The position numbers and the translations under genes were made by a program. DNA of 64,000 bases from Labyrinthula sp. Ha (lineage: Eukaryota; Sar; Bigyra; Labyrinthulida; Labyrinthulaceae): contig JAALGZ010000024.1 in assembly GCA_015227615.1 (NCBI GenBank), forward strand, positions 124,001-188,000. The letters are read 5' to 3'. A model generated the notes under the pieces. That model searched no databases, was not told the origin of the DNA, and saw only the letters and a list, made by a program, of their open reading frames with translations. Each line of letters starts with the position of its first letter. The first letter of the stretch is position 1. Positions 1-10,604 of this stretch are shown piece after piece.

Positions 1-1102
1 ACTAAAAAAATACCAAGATGACTTAACAGTTGAAGGATATAAGTTCATTGAAAAACTTGGTTGAGCTGACATTCGAGCTAGTGCTCTAATTCTTGCACTT
101 CATGAAAAATTTCTTGGGATTTGCTTCGAAAATCACCTTGTTAGAAGAGTCAAGAGAAAAGCTAGAGATGAAGGAAAGTTATCTGAAGATACCATTATGA
201 GTAGGTTGGTGAAATGCGGAACAAGTTGTCTCAGTAGAGGAGGCATGGTTGAATTATATCTTAACAAAATAACAACAGGTAAAGCTACAGTACAAGGCCT
301 ACCCTTTCAAGAACATTTACGCATATGATTAACAAAAGTCTACGAAGATTGGATTTAGATAGAAACGACGCATGGCCTTTCAAGATATCAACTGCTTGCG
401 ATTTTTCCATTTGGCATAGACTGTTGCACGCACTGTTAATTTTGACTGCACTTTTATCGAAACAGAGAATATTTTTAAAGTTGTTCTTACTCTCAGGGTT
501 CTTGGCCTAACTCATTCTTCCGTAGTTTTGAGTGGTAGAATTCCAGCTCTGCCTAGAGTTGCAGCAGTGTTAGAAGCTACCGACGTTCGATGTATTAAGC
601 ACATTGCGACTACATTTGGACTCAGTTTGAATCTGCCTTGCTTGCACTCTGCCCGCCTTTGCAACCTACAAAACCCAAAATACATTGCCCAGACTAGTCT
701 TCTTCATAGAAGGGATTTTCATCATCATCATCTGCCATTTGCTCCAGCTCTAAAAGGATTAAGGAGAATAGAAAGTTCAAACACCGAAGGACTGGGTTTA
801 GGGTCAACATTCATTTTTCAACACGTTGAGAGCGTCATCTTTACCATCAGCTAAGTATGGTCGATTGCTTTCTGCGTGCTAAGAACTATGCACGGAAGTA
901 AAGAGTAGTAAAGTAAGCATTCGCAACTGTTGTGAAGATGAGTGGTGCTTTAAAAAGCAATTCAGAAGCAGTGTGTTCAGCTTCTGATTTATCCTTATCA
1001 CTGGAATCATCAACTAGTTTGGACTCGTTTAGGAAAAGGAGACCAAGACGCAAACCAGATGAAGGAAGGTCACAGAACAGACTGAACTTAAGTTCAATGT
1101 AA
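1..1102 (+). pseudogene. decayed coding-like stretch, function not recognised
   Basis: The first 330 bases read on the plus strand as about 100 codons broken only by an in-frame TGA near 63. The peptide is basic and helical, with phrases such as LHEKFLGICFENHLVRR and EDTIMSRLVKC. Between about 420 and 850 a second frame stays open but starts after a TAG, and its antisense is also fairly open, so the true frame is unclear. At 938-1102 an ATG opens 54 codons rich in Ser and Arg. I recognise no family. It may be the 3' part of a gene running in from the left with small introns, or a decayed mobile element. No single intact gene is supported. Confidence 0.3.
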
Positions 1103-2182
1103 ATATATGATATTTCCTTTTATACTCATTCACACAATTGAAGTTCATAGTTAATACTATAATCCGTAACCCTAGCCACATTGAACTTTCCAGGGGTACT
1201 TTTTTAACTCACATACATTCTAGCAGCACATCTGAATAACACCATTTTCCATAAAAACACTCTTATAAGAGAAAGCACCATAACTTAGATAACTTGTGCC
1301 CCCCTTTCTTTTTTGCTAAGTAGCTAGACTTTAAGACAACTTACCCTTTTGAGCTAGAATTCCAAAGTTTATTATGTTTTAAGCAGTTTCCATTCTAACC
1401 ATATTTTCGGAAAATCTTAAAACGAGAAAATTCCTTCAACTGCCTGAAAATCACAGCTATATCTTTGAAAAGACTTTCTTTAAAGCTGCAAGATCCATAT
1501 TTCATAGCCCTTGGATCAATATCTTCATCAGCCGATATATCTTCATCAGCTTTTTTTCCCTTTCACAAGGTCTTACTTTCTTCAATCTTTCAACATTTTG
1601 TGATTTGTAATTAATTTTGATTTTGGGAAATTAATTCATCCAATCAAAAAAATGGACTAAGATACTCGGGAGTACAAAACCATATTCCAGTATATGGGAA
1701 TTCATAAGATCCAGGCCAAAAAAAGGATTTACCGAAACATGTTAAAGAAAAGGAAAAGAAAGAAGCTTAAAGGTTAAGGAAACAGTTTTAGAGTATAGGT
1801 TCTTTAGGAAAAAAAACTAATCTTAATGTGCCGATCGGTTGATTTTGCCTTGTTTACCTAACCAGACACCAAGAAAATTTGCTTCTCGCAGGTAGTTGTT
1901 CGGGAATAAACGTGCACCAACTCAAACTAACTATTGTTTGATTATTTTTTTCATTGAATTAAGTTAAAGTAACTTCATACAAGATTGTTTTCACTATTAT
2001 TGCCATTCTTCGTTATCATGTTTTGTGCTAGTTACTTATTTATTTCCTATTTGAGACGCATATTGCGCCCTCTTTCTCCATACACTGTTCAGGAACACCA
2101 AAGCAGCTCATTATCAAATCCTTTGACTGGATATTAGAATGAGATATAAATATTCAGCTCCTGAAGTAGAAGCAATACATAG

Positions 2183-2200
2183 TCATGAACATGTTCATGA
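2183..2200. repeat. perfect 18-bp palindrome
   Basis: TCATGAACATGTTCATGA reads the same on both strands. It lies about 265 bp upstream of the start codon of the LVIVD-repeat gene. It could be a dimeric transcription-factor site, but nothing else supports that. Confidence 0.4.
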
Positions 2201-2406
2201 GCATATGATTATTTTCAAGATCATTGAAATTTCCTACCTGTCCTCGTGAGTAAGATCATCGACAAGTATAACGATAGAATATAGACCCGCTTGTAACTCT
2301 CGTATAACTCTATATTAGCCACATAGAAAGCTCAATGAAAAGTATAACTTTTTGTTGACCGGTGTTCTAAGATAACTAGAAACTAACGTTCAACAAAGGG
2401 CGAGGT

Positions 2407-2418
2407 AACCGTTAAGCG
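2407..2418 (+). promoter_or_regulatory. Myb-like upstream motif AACCGTTAAGCG
   Basis: The motif starts 58 bp upstream of the ATG at 2465. The same core occurs close upstream of six other genes in the window: SMC1, CAF-1 p60, GH1, PAPS reductase, HMGR, and in a weaker form the gene at 10605. AACNG is the classical Myb-binding core. The role as a promoter element is inferred from recurrence and position. Confidence 0.5.
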
Positions 2419-2464
2419 TATATACCAAAACAAAAAATTAACAAAAACAAAACGAAATAGAAAG

Positions 2465-4177
2465 ATGAAAGAGTTTCTGCCAACATTTCTTCTAGGAGTA
2501 GCCTTTGCTAACAAAGATGTTATGGAAACTATTATAAAGAACCAAGACAACGCCCACGACTTCTACTTTGACAATCCTGCTGCTAGACCTGCTTCGTTCA
2601 AGCAGACCCAGGATGATCCGACCCCGATTCCTTGCGAGAATGGATATGCAGTTGTTGATGGAGAATCATTTCCTTGCAACAATGTGGATTTTTACTCATT
2701 CGTTGCGTATGCTGAGATGGAGATCACAAATAGAGCTCATACTGTTCGAATGTCCATGGCTGATATATGGGGTGCACAGTTAGAAGATGGAAGGGAGATC
2801 ACCATAGCTGGTATGGATAACGGATTTGCAACTGTGGATACTACTGATCCTTTTAACCCATGTGTGCTTGCAAAGTACCCATCCACTTTGAGAGATGACA
2901 GATGGGATGATGTAAAGGTTGTGAACAACTTGATAGTTCATGTGAAAGACTCTTCTCAGGCTGATGATGATAGAACACAGTTTTTCGGGATTGAAATGTA
3001 TGATTTACTAAAGTTAAATGATCTTGATTGTCATGAAGAAGGATACACGGTTAGACAATTCTTCCCTGATTTCATTACTAGTGAACACGGCCGCTCCCAC
3101 AATATCGTTACCAATGAAAAAACCAATAGAATGTATTCGGTTGGGTCACAAATATGCAGTGGGGGATTAGTCGCTTACGATGTCTCAGGAGAGTACAGGT
3201 TGAATCCAAGATACTTGGGTTGTGCCGATGCAGATGGGTACAGTCATGATGCGGCCTGTGTAGTCTACACAGGTCCAGATACCAGATTTACTGGTCGAGA
3301 GATCTGTTTTGGTTTCAATGAGGATACTTTGACTGTGTGGGATGTTACAGACATGGAGATTGACGTACCAGCAGTTATGCTCTCTCGAACTCCTTATAAT
3401 AACTCTGCTTATGCTCATCAAGGTTGGGTAAACAGAGATATGACAAAAGTCTTGTTAGATGATGAGCTTGATGAACTTTGTAATGAAGATTTTGAAGTTT
3501 CCAGAAGATGTAACTTAACTGGATTCAACTTGGATGGAACTCTTACCACAACTACGAACGTATTTGATATTACAGATCTAACTGCACCATTCAAGGAGTT
3601 CGCTTATCAGCACAATGACCCTTCCATTGACCACAACCTTTACGTTTGGGGTGCAATGTATGAACAAGGATTTCTTCAAGATAATCCAAGAGAGTATTTC
3701 CCTAACCCATACGTTGCATACATGAATAATTACCAAGCTGGGTTAAAGGTTGTAGATATTCGATCAGATGATCCCAGCGATTGGAGCGAGCTTGGCTACT
3801 TTGATGTTACCCCTGATAGCACTGCTCTTGTGTTCCTTGGGTCATGGAGTGGGTTCATGCATCCTTCTGGAGTCTATGCTCTCAACTCAATTGAACGTGG
3901 CCTTTTCTTGTTGAAACCAAATATGGCTTTTGATGCAGAGTTTCCTGCACCTCCAGCAAGTTCGGATGATGACGAGGAGGGAGAAGACAGTGATGAAAGT
4001 GAAGGAGGTTCGTATGTTTCCGTAGATGTAATTATTCTGGGAATAGCAATCTTACTTCTTTCTATGGTCATCTTGATTCTTAGTGGAAATTTAGTAAAGC
4101 AAGGTATCAGTCAGCAGAAAGTTCAGGTCTCTGAGGTAACAGCCAAAGAATTAACTGCTGGAAAACCACTGTTATAA
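2465..4177 (+). CDS. choice-of-anchor B / LVIVD-repeat ectodomain protein, single-pass membrane anchored
   Basis: A 570-residue protein whose body matches the choice-of-anchor B family, a beta-propeller-like domain of LVIVD-type repeats. Family landmarks are visible: an N-terminal C-NG...FPC-NVD segment, DIWG, a Ser-His-Asn-Ile-Val block, DGYSHDAACVVYTGPDTR, GREICFGFNEDTLTVWDVTD, AHQGW...LLDDELDE, IDHNLY and a final IERGLFLLKP. The first 15 or so residues look like a short signal peptide. An acidic Ser/Asp/Glu linker (about 499-515) leads to a hydrophobic helix (about 520-540) and a roughly 30-residue tail, giving type I topology. The family's molecular function is unknown. It converges on SMC1, with 344 bp between the stop codons. 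Confidence 0.85.
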   Translation: MKEFLPTFLLGVAFANKDVMETIIKNQDNAHDFYFDNPAARPASFKQTQDDPTPIPCENGYAVVDGESFPCNNVDFYSFVAYAEMEITNRAHTVRMSMADIWGAQLEDGREITIAGMDNGFATVDTTDPFNPCVLAKYPSTLRDDRWDDVKVVNNLIVHVKDSSQADDDRTQFFGIEMYDLLKLNDLDCHEEGYTVRQFFPDFITSEHGRSHNIVTNEKTNRMYSVGSQICSGGLVAYDVSGEYRLNPRYLGCADADGYSHDAACVVYTGPDTRFTGREICFGFNEDTLTVWDVTDMEIDVPAVMLSRTPYNNSAYAHQGWVNRDMTKVLLDDELDELCNEDFEVSRRCNLTGFNLDGTLTTTTNVFDITDLTAPFKEFAYQHNDPSIDHNLYVWGAMYEQGFLQDNPREYFPNPYVAYMNNYQAGLKVVDIRSDDPSDWSELGYFDVTPDSTALVFLGSWSGFMHPSGVYALNSIERGLFLLKPNMAFDAEFPAPPASSDDDEEGEDSDESEGGSYVSVDVIILGIAILLLSMVILILSGNLVKQGISQQKVQVSEVTAKELTAGKPLL

Positions 4178-4521
4178 ACTGGACTGAAGTTTGTAAGTCT
4201 AAGAAATATTTTTACGTGAAGCTTTGCAGTTTCTTGTTGGTTTATGGTTAAGGGTACTATTTAAGGAATAAGTTTGGATTATTAGATCATTGGTTGAAGC
4301 TAATTCTTACGAACCTTTATACAGTATTAGTCATAGGAACCCCTAAGAAAAAATTTTATTTCGTGTCCTGAAACAACCCGTTGATCAGGGTAAAGTGTTG
4401 AGTTGTTCATGCGAAAAATACTTAATTCAAAAATAAAAGCATTTTCATAGAATATTCTTGCCTTACAACGTAACAAATACACAACAAGAGCCTACAAACT
4501 ACTGCTATGATATTGAAGTCC
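4178..4521. other. convergent intergenic region
   Basis: Shared 3' region between the LVIVD gene and SMC1. An AATAAA-like signal (aaaaataaaagc near 4430) could serve the plus-strand gene. No other structure is seen. Confidence 0.5.
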
Positions 4522-7500
4522 CTAATTAGTCCTCAAGTCACAAGTTAAAGTTTGAGAAGACTCGCTATCTTGATCTCTTACAACACCAATCAACCCTTCT
4601 GCATATTGGAAGAAACCATGCTTCAATGAGATCACAATGCATTGAAAGTTCCTGGAATTTCTACGAATAAAGGTAGCAACTCTATTGAGGTTGATGTTGT
4701 CAAGTGCGGCATCAACTTCGTCCATGATAAAAAAGGGCGCCGGTCGAAAGCTGTGGATAGCAAAAAGAAGAGCAAGCGCTGCAACCGTTTTTTCTCCACC
4801 AGAAAGTTGTTCCATGCTTCTGTCCTTCTTTGCTGGAGGCATGGCACTATATATAATTCCCCCTTCAAGTGGATCAGATTCATTCTGTAAGCTTAATGAT
4901 GCCATTCCACCATCCTGCAACCTATCTTTTGTCAACTCGCGGTATATGAGTGGGAGCTGTTGTTCTACATGTTCGTACATTTCCATGAACTTCTCCCGCC
5001 GGTCGTTTCTTATGTTTTCGAAATCATCTTCAAGTTTCTTTGCAGCATTCGCAGCAGCACTTAAATCACGCGAACTATCTTGAAAGTTAGCTTCAACTTC
5101 CTTAAGGTCTTCCTCAACACGAAGATTCGGCTGTAAACGTCCCACCTCTTCTTCCAAACTTCTAATAATGCTTTCGAATTTGGCATCAATTTTAGCTCGC
5201 TCTTTCGTTGATCCAGGTTTCAAAACATTGGCGCTGGGTAGAACGGCGCTAATTGGATTAGTGTCCTCTGAATACTTTTCTTCAAAGCTCGAAAAGTCTA
5301 GATTCTTTGCGTGGTACGAGTCTTGTTGGACAACTCTAGAGCTTTCTTGACTAAATCGAAAAGAATCTAGCTGGCTACCCGTTGCAGAATCTGGATAGAA
5401 AATATCATTCGCCGAGGACTCAGTTTCTACGGTGTCCTCTGTATTGTCTTTCTGTTGCCCTGCACCACTGACAAATGGTTGAGACGACGCAACTATCAAG
5501 TTTCCCTGCTTGTTCTTGAAAGGAAGTGTAATTTTATCCATCAAAGCTTGTTGAAACACATCATGACGCTCAGACCTGAGGGCTTCAAGCTTAGCTTTAA
5601 CCTTATCCAATTCCGCATGAATTGTTCTTACTTTTGACTCACGTTCTTCGACCTCTTTCTGTAAAAACGTTACTTGGGATTCGTATTGTTTTTTTTCTTC
5701 GCGTAGTTTAGACAAGCTTTTCTTGGTTTCATTTTGATTATCAAGCAGCTCATGATGTCTTTCCGTCTGGCTTCGAAGCTTTTCTCTACGTTTTTCATTT
5801 TCTGCTGCCAGTTTTTCGCTTTGCCGAATTAACTCGACTTCTTCCTTTACTCTGTTCTCGTTCTGTTCATTGTAGAAACTTATTTGCTTTTCTAATCGAT
5901 TCATCATATTAGTCAGTTCAAACAAGCTTTCTCTCAACCCATTGACTCGCCGGTTAGTAACTTCCTCACTCTCAGCCAAGTTATTAATCCCATGTTTATT
6001 CTTAAACTCAGATTCCATGTCCCCTTTAGTTCTGGCAATGGTTTGCTCCAGTATATTTTTCTCGCCCTCCAAGTCTGCACCAACTTTTTCCACCTGTGGA
6101 ATCTCATCAGCAAGTTTTGACAAAACATCCTCCAATTTAAGAACAACTGAATTGTTTGATGTTATATTCTCCTCCAACCTAACATATTCGCTGTTAAGTT
6201 CCTTAATTTTGTAGCTACATTTTCTTAGTTCGACATCCTCGAGAACAACGATACTTTCTTCTCGTTCCTTGACCTCCTGATCCACGGCATAAATCTCATC
6301 CTGCAACGCTTTTTTCTTATTAATTAAATCCTCGATTTTCTTAATTTCAAACCTGTTAACTTTCTTCTCATCAATGAAACCTCCTGTCATATCACCATTG
6401 GACGTTATAATGTCTCCAGCCATTGTCACAACTTTTCCTTTAACTTTGTCTGATGATTTGTATTTAAGGAACTGCGCATCATCCAATGTTTTACAAACAA
6501 CGGTATCTGCAAGTAGAAAATTTACTAGCGGTTCAAACTTGCCATCTGCAAGCTTAGCAATATCATAAGCACAAGAAAACTTGTCAACCTGATTATGCTC
6601 TGTTGCCCAATTTCGAAATTTATCTCGCTCAGATTGGTTTCTGGAATTTGCTTGCAAATTATGCAAACAGAGAAAGTTTAGCTTTCCCAGATTATGATCC
6701 CTTAGCTCTTTAATGCACTGTGATGAAACCGCACGGTTAGTTACAACAACTGCATTCAAGTATTTTGAAGATATTGCTTTCGTCAAAGCTAGTCCATATG
6801 CTGTTTGTTTAGGCGATATTAAATCAACAACACGTCCAAACACGTCAGAAGGGAACATAGTTTCCAAATGTTTCAACGCCATTTGAGCTCTGGACTCACT
6901 CTTAGATTGCTTCTGAATTGCTGTCAAATTAGTGAGTTCCGTCTCCACTTCTTTTAGATTTACCCTGTGCTCTGTCACTTGTTTAACTTTCTTCTCAAGA
7001 AACTTACTTATGTTTCTTACTTCAATCTCAGCATCTTCTTTATTCCCTTCAACAATGTTTAAATGATCTTTAAGCTCCAAAATTTTCTCCTCAATTTGCC
7101 TTCCTTTTGACTTAAATTTCTCCAATTCTTTCTGGTTAGACTGCAATGTGTCCTTAAGTGCGGAAAGTTTTTCGTAGTTTGCCTCTAATTTTTCCTTCAC
7201 CTGAGATAATTTTATTGAATCTTCTCGAGTTGCAGCCTTGAGACGACTTCTCAGCATATCCAATTCTTCAATCTGCCCCTGGCCCAGGAAATTCGCATTT
7301 TCTGCAACAGCTTTGCCCGATGTTATTTCATGAAGTTTTCTCTCTACAACAGTTTTCTGTTTAACTTGCTTCCTCAATGCCTCCTGAAGTTTAGAAATAG
7401 TTGCTATTTTTTTCTCCCCTGCTTTTTTAACCTTTTTTCTTTTTTCGGTTAACTCTGCGATCTTATTTTCCTTAATGCTCATGCTGCTTTTAAAATTTTC

Positions 7501-8565
7501 AATATCTTGGGACATGGTTGTGATCCTCTTCTGATTTTCGTTCGTTGTTTTCTTCAGTTTCTTCTCCTCATTTGATAATTGTAACAGTTTTGAACGTTCC
7601 ATTTCAACAGCATCCTCTCTAGAACCAATCTCTCTCTGAATGTTAATGATCTCTTCATCAAAACTCTCTTTCTCCTGCTCATAACGAACAATATCATCTT
7701 TACTTTGAAAAAGTACCCATAAGCAATACTCAGTCCTCATCATCTCAAGTTCCTTGTTTTTCTTTACATACAACTCCATCTCATCTTTCTGCTTTTCAAC
7801 TTCCATCATTTCCTTTCTAACTTGCCGCTTTTTTTGTTTATTCATCAGTTGCTTCTTCTCTGCCTCTTCTTTTCTTTCTCTTATCTCTTCAAACTCTTCT
7901 TTAAATCTAGCACTGCCACTAATCTCCTCGAAAAAATCAAGTAACTCCTTTGCATTTTTATTCGCTATGCTTTCCACATCGCCTTGAAACACCAAACAAT
8001 TTCTAGCTTTTACCAAAACTCCAATCTTCTCCAACCAGTTCTTATACTCTTCCCAAGAACAAACCTGACCTTGAAATCTATAAGAACTACTCCCATTCGC
8101 AGATATAGTTCTTGTAAAAACAAGATCTCCTTCTTCAACACAATCCATATTTTTTTCAACTGAATTTTTAACATAGCTTCTTATTTTCTGGGGAGATTTA
8201 CGAGGTCTCTTTGACGGGGATGGACTTAAACTTGATCGAGTAGAACGTGCTGGAGTTGAAGGAGGGTTTTTCTTCACAGGAGAGTTCCTTGAAGTTAAAA
8301 TCTCTGAATCAGACGGTGTATAAATTAATGAAACCATCGCTCTTCTTTTTTGCTCTGTTGATGAGTGATATATTAGGTTCATCAACTTATCCGAACGCAA
8401 CTGTCTACTGTGTATTCCAAGAACGAAAGAAATGGCGTCCATTAGGTTACTCTTTCCTGTTCCATTACATCCAATGATAGCAGAGAAATTAAGAAATGGA
8501 CCAACACGTTGAGTTCCTTTGTAAGTTTTGAAATCTGTTATTTCTAGCACTTTTATCTTTCCCAT
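4522..8565 (-). CDS. SMC1: cohesin subunit SMC1 (structural maintenance of chromosomes 1)
   Basis: A 1347-residue intron-free SMC ATPase, the cohesin subunit that pairs with SMC3 to hold sister chromatids. The N-terminal head carries Walker A (GCNGTGKS, about 32-39). Long coiled coils follow, interrupted near 560-720 by an SMC hinge (SDVFGRVVDLI; GDIITSNGDMTGGF). The C-terminal head has the signature QLSGGEKT (about 1253) and Walker B FFIMDEVDAALDN (about 1278). SMC1 rather than SMC2-4 is indicated by the N-terminal FKTYKGTQRVGPF-NFSAIIG and by LVFQGDVESIANKNAKEL...FEEISGS. It is about 110 residues longer than the usual 1230, partly from a basic Ser-Pro-rich insert at about 88-143 in the N-terminal head. 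The start codon lies directly before the canonical beta-strand. It is transcribed away from an upstream ACCGTTAA motif 12 bp from the ATG. Confidence 0.95.
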   Translation of the reverse strand: MGKIKVLEITDFKTYKGTQRVGPFLNFSAIIGCNGTGKSNLMDAISFVLGIHSRQLRSDKLMNLIYHSSTEQKRRAMVSLIYTPSDSEILTSRNSPVKKNPPSTPARSTRSSLSPSPSKRPRKSPQKIRSYVKNSVEKNMDCVEEGDLVFTRTISANGSSSYRFQGQVCSWEEYKNWLEKIGVLVKARNCLVFQGDVESIANKNAKELLDFFEEISGSARFKEEFEEIRERKEEAEKKQLMNKQKKRQVRKEMMEVEKQKDEMELYVKKNKELEMMRTEYCLWVLFQSKDDIVRYEQEKESFDEEIINIQREIGSREDAVEMERSKLLQLSNEEKKLKKTTNENQKRITTMSQDIENFKSSMSIKENKIAELTEKRKKVKKAGEKKIATISKLQEALRKQVKQKTVVERKLHEITSGKAVAENANFLGQGQIEELDMLRSRLKAATREDSIKLSQVKEKLEANYEKLSALKDTLQSNQKELEKFKSKGRQIEEKILELKDHLNIVEGNKEDAEIEVRNISKFLEKKVKQVTEHRVNLKEVETELTNLTAIQKQSKSESRAQMALKHLETMFPSDVFGRVVDLISPKQTAYGLALTKAISSKYLNAVVVTNRAVSSQCIKELRDHNLGKLNFLCLHNLQANSRNQSERDKFRNWATEHNQVDKFSCAYDIAKLADGKFEPLVNFLLADTVVCKTLDDAQFLKYKSSDKVKGKVVTMAGDIITSNGDMTGGFIDEKKVNRFEIKKIEDLINKKKALQDEIYAVDQEVKEREESIVVLEDVELRKCSYKIKELNSEYVRLEENITSNNSVVLKLEDVLSKLADEIPQVEKVGADLEGEKNILEQTIARTKGDMESEFKNKHGINNLAESEEVTNRRVNGLRESLFELTNMMNRLEKQISFYNEQNENRVKEEVELIRQSEKLAAENEKRREKLRSQTERHHELLDNQNETKKSLSKLREEKKQYESQVTFLQKEVEERESKVRTIHAELDKVKAKLEALRSERHDVFQQALMDKITLPFKNKQGNLIVASSQPFVSGAGQQKDNTEDTVETESSANDIFYPDSATGSQLDSFRFSQESSRVVQQDSYHAKNLDFSSFEEKYSEDTNPISAVLPSANVLKPGSTKERAKIDAKFESIIRSLEEEVGRLQPNLRVEEDLKEVEANFQDSSRDLSAAANAAKKLEDDFENIRNDRREKFMEMYEHVEQQLPLIYRELTKDRLQDGGMASLSLQNESDPLEGGIIYSAMPPAKKDRSMEQLSGGEKTVAALALLFAIHSFRPAPFFIMDEVDAALDNINLNRVATFIRRNSRNFQCIVISLKHGFFQYAEGLIGVVRDQDSESSQTLTCDLRTN

Positions 8566-8576
8566 TCTGTTTTTCC

Positions 8577-8585
8577 TTAACGGTT
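8577..8585 (-). promoter_or_regulatory. Myb-like upstream motif AACCGTTAA
   Basis: On the gene strand this reads AACCGTTAAGG and ends 12 bp before the SMC1 start codon. That close spacing implies either a very short 5' leader or an initiator-type element. Confidence 0.5.
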
Positions 8586-9215
8586 TCTAGATTAGGAAAA
8601 ATTTTGATGACGTGGCGTCATGAATATAATCATTGATTAGTATTCCAGATTGGATGCCTTTTCTAAGTCTTAGAGTGTAGTTGGTATATTTCTTATCATT
8701 TGTTATTACACGATGTAATATATGTAAAAGGAAGTTTTAAACTTTAATTTAAAACATATAATGGAATTAAAACAAAAGTATAAGCATTTTTCACAATTCA
8801 TATTCTTTATTTGAGTAATTGTTTGATTGTAATAATCCTGTAGAACCAACAGATTATGAGCATACCAAATGGAAGTCTCAAAGGATACGAAATGATTTCC
8901 AAGGAAGTTCACTCCATATACTATCAAGTTCATTTCAAGAGCTCGTTACAGATTTTAACAAATCTTTGGTTATGCTTGTTTGTGCAATATTCTGTTATAC
9001 TTGGACTAACTGCAATTAAACAAGGAATTAACTCTACAACGATATGTTTATTTGCCGGTTATAGCTAGCAATCTCTCCGATCAAGGAGATTCATAGCGCC
9101 TTGAACGCAAAGGTCACAAATATTCTTGATCATCATAGCGTAAGTTGGAGCACCTCCAGAATAACACAAATCATTTCATTTCAGCATGTTGACCGAAGAC
9201 AACTTCTAATTAGGC

Positions 9216-9680
9216 ATTGGATTTGATGAAAGTTATCAACAACTATTTGATAATTGGTATGATTTTGATTATCAACAATAGAATTAAGATTTTGATGTCA
9301 TCAAATCTTTCTGATTTTATTCTGATTATCAATACAAAACTGGGCCACACCACCTTTTGCAAAACGGCCTAAAAATAAATGTTTTGTTTATGCACCGTAG
9401 GAACATTCGCAAAAAATGCGACATGGATTCGAAATAACCCGTTAAGAGTATGCAGTAGTGCCATACACCCCGTATTTTGAAGAACTTTATAAGTTGTCAG
9501 AATAAAATATAGAGTTCTTGGCGGCTTGGTCCAAGGCCGTGTGGCGAAAATTATTGCTGAACATCAAGTGACTATTGATAGTCAATAAAAATGGTTGGGA
9601 ATTATAAAAATCAATCAATAAGAAAAATATAGACAAAATTTTTATTGATAAGTTATCAATAAATCAAATCTGATCCCTAT
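9216..9680 (+). repeat. dispersed repeat family, copy 1 (split)
   Basis: The left half (about 9216-9334, ending TTCTGATTATCAAT) and right half (about 9570-9680, with CAATCAATAAGAAAAATAT and TGATAAGTTATCAATAA) both align to the contiguous copy at 42375-42585. About 235 bp of unrelated sequence separates them here, either an insertion or internal sequence lost from the other copy. Confidence 0.55.
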
Positions 9681-10593
9681 TCCTAATACAAAACCCATTT
9701 GCAAAAGCTCTATCTGTTCAGATTTATTTGTATAGTACAACATTATGAAGTCGGCTAGCTTCAACTTGGATATATAGTCTTTCCGCGATATTAAATTCGT
9801 TGCAGTGAGAGTTCAGTTGTAACCACCCAACCCTCAGAAAGGTTATCAGTTTCTTAACCCTCACTATTTATCTCAAAATTCTTCATTTCAGGAGACCGAC
9901 CTCCGTGACATAACCAAAAGGATTTAGAAGACAGCTTACTTCGTATTTGCTATAGTTATTCATTCAATTGCGATTCATACTTCTTTCAAGAGACGGTGTT
10001 GATATGTGAGATTCTTACAGAATAATAATGTGATAAATAGTAATTTCTCTAGAGCCTGTGCTTTTATGAACCTTAAAACATGAAATAATTTTTGATATAC
10101 TTCCTGATTATTTTTGCTTCGGGTATAAAATATGAACTATTTTCTTCATGACTAAGCTAAATCCATTAACGCTGATTTGAGCAAATCTAAATTTTTGAAT
10201 GGCCTCTGTATTCTTTTTGTGGGTGCAACAAGCTCTATGATTAAAAGTCATTGTACCATTTGCTATGCAAATTTTTAAATAATACATATGGGTAAATTCT
10301 ATCTATTACCTAGCTGAAACTATTCCCCTTCGTCACTTCAGAGTTAGAGAAGCTCTGATGCTGGTATTCAACAAAAAAATACTCTCTTCTCGCACGAGAA
10401 AAAATTCTTTAGCGACAGAGTATTTTATGGAAGATACATTTCGTAAAAAAGTAACCAACTGTTTTTGAAGTTTCTGGAAAAATCTATAACTCGATCTACC
10501 AAGTTTCGTGTCAGTTTTTCTTTTGTAATTATTCATGGTAATGCAATATTCTATTCCAAAATATTCTTACCGATACCTGCCATATCAGAATAT

Positions 10594-10598
10594 AACGG
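10594..10598 (+). promoter_or_regulatory. weak AACGG upstream motif
   Basis: AACGG followed by CTAC, ending 6 bp before the ATG at 10605. It shares only the five-base Myb core with the other upstream motifs, so support is weaker. Confidence 0.25.
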
Positions 10599-10604
10599 CT
10601 ACAA

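Larger units (their letters stand above)
1103..2464. other. intergenic, upstream of the LVIVD gene
   Basis: A+T-rich sequence without a credible reading frame. It holds a perfect 18-bp palindrome at 2183-2200 and an ACCGTTAA promoter-like motif at 2408-2415. Nothing else stands out. Confidence 0.6.
8566..10604. other. intergenic, with a dispersed A+T-rich repeat copy
   Basis: No credible gene. It holds the SMC1 upstream motif, a copy of the dispersed repeat described at 42375-42585 (here split at about 9216-9334 and 9570-9680), and A+T-rich filler. Confidence 0.6.
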
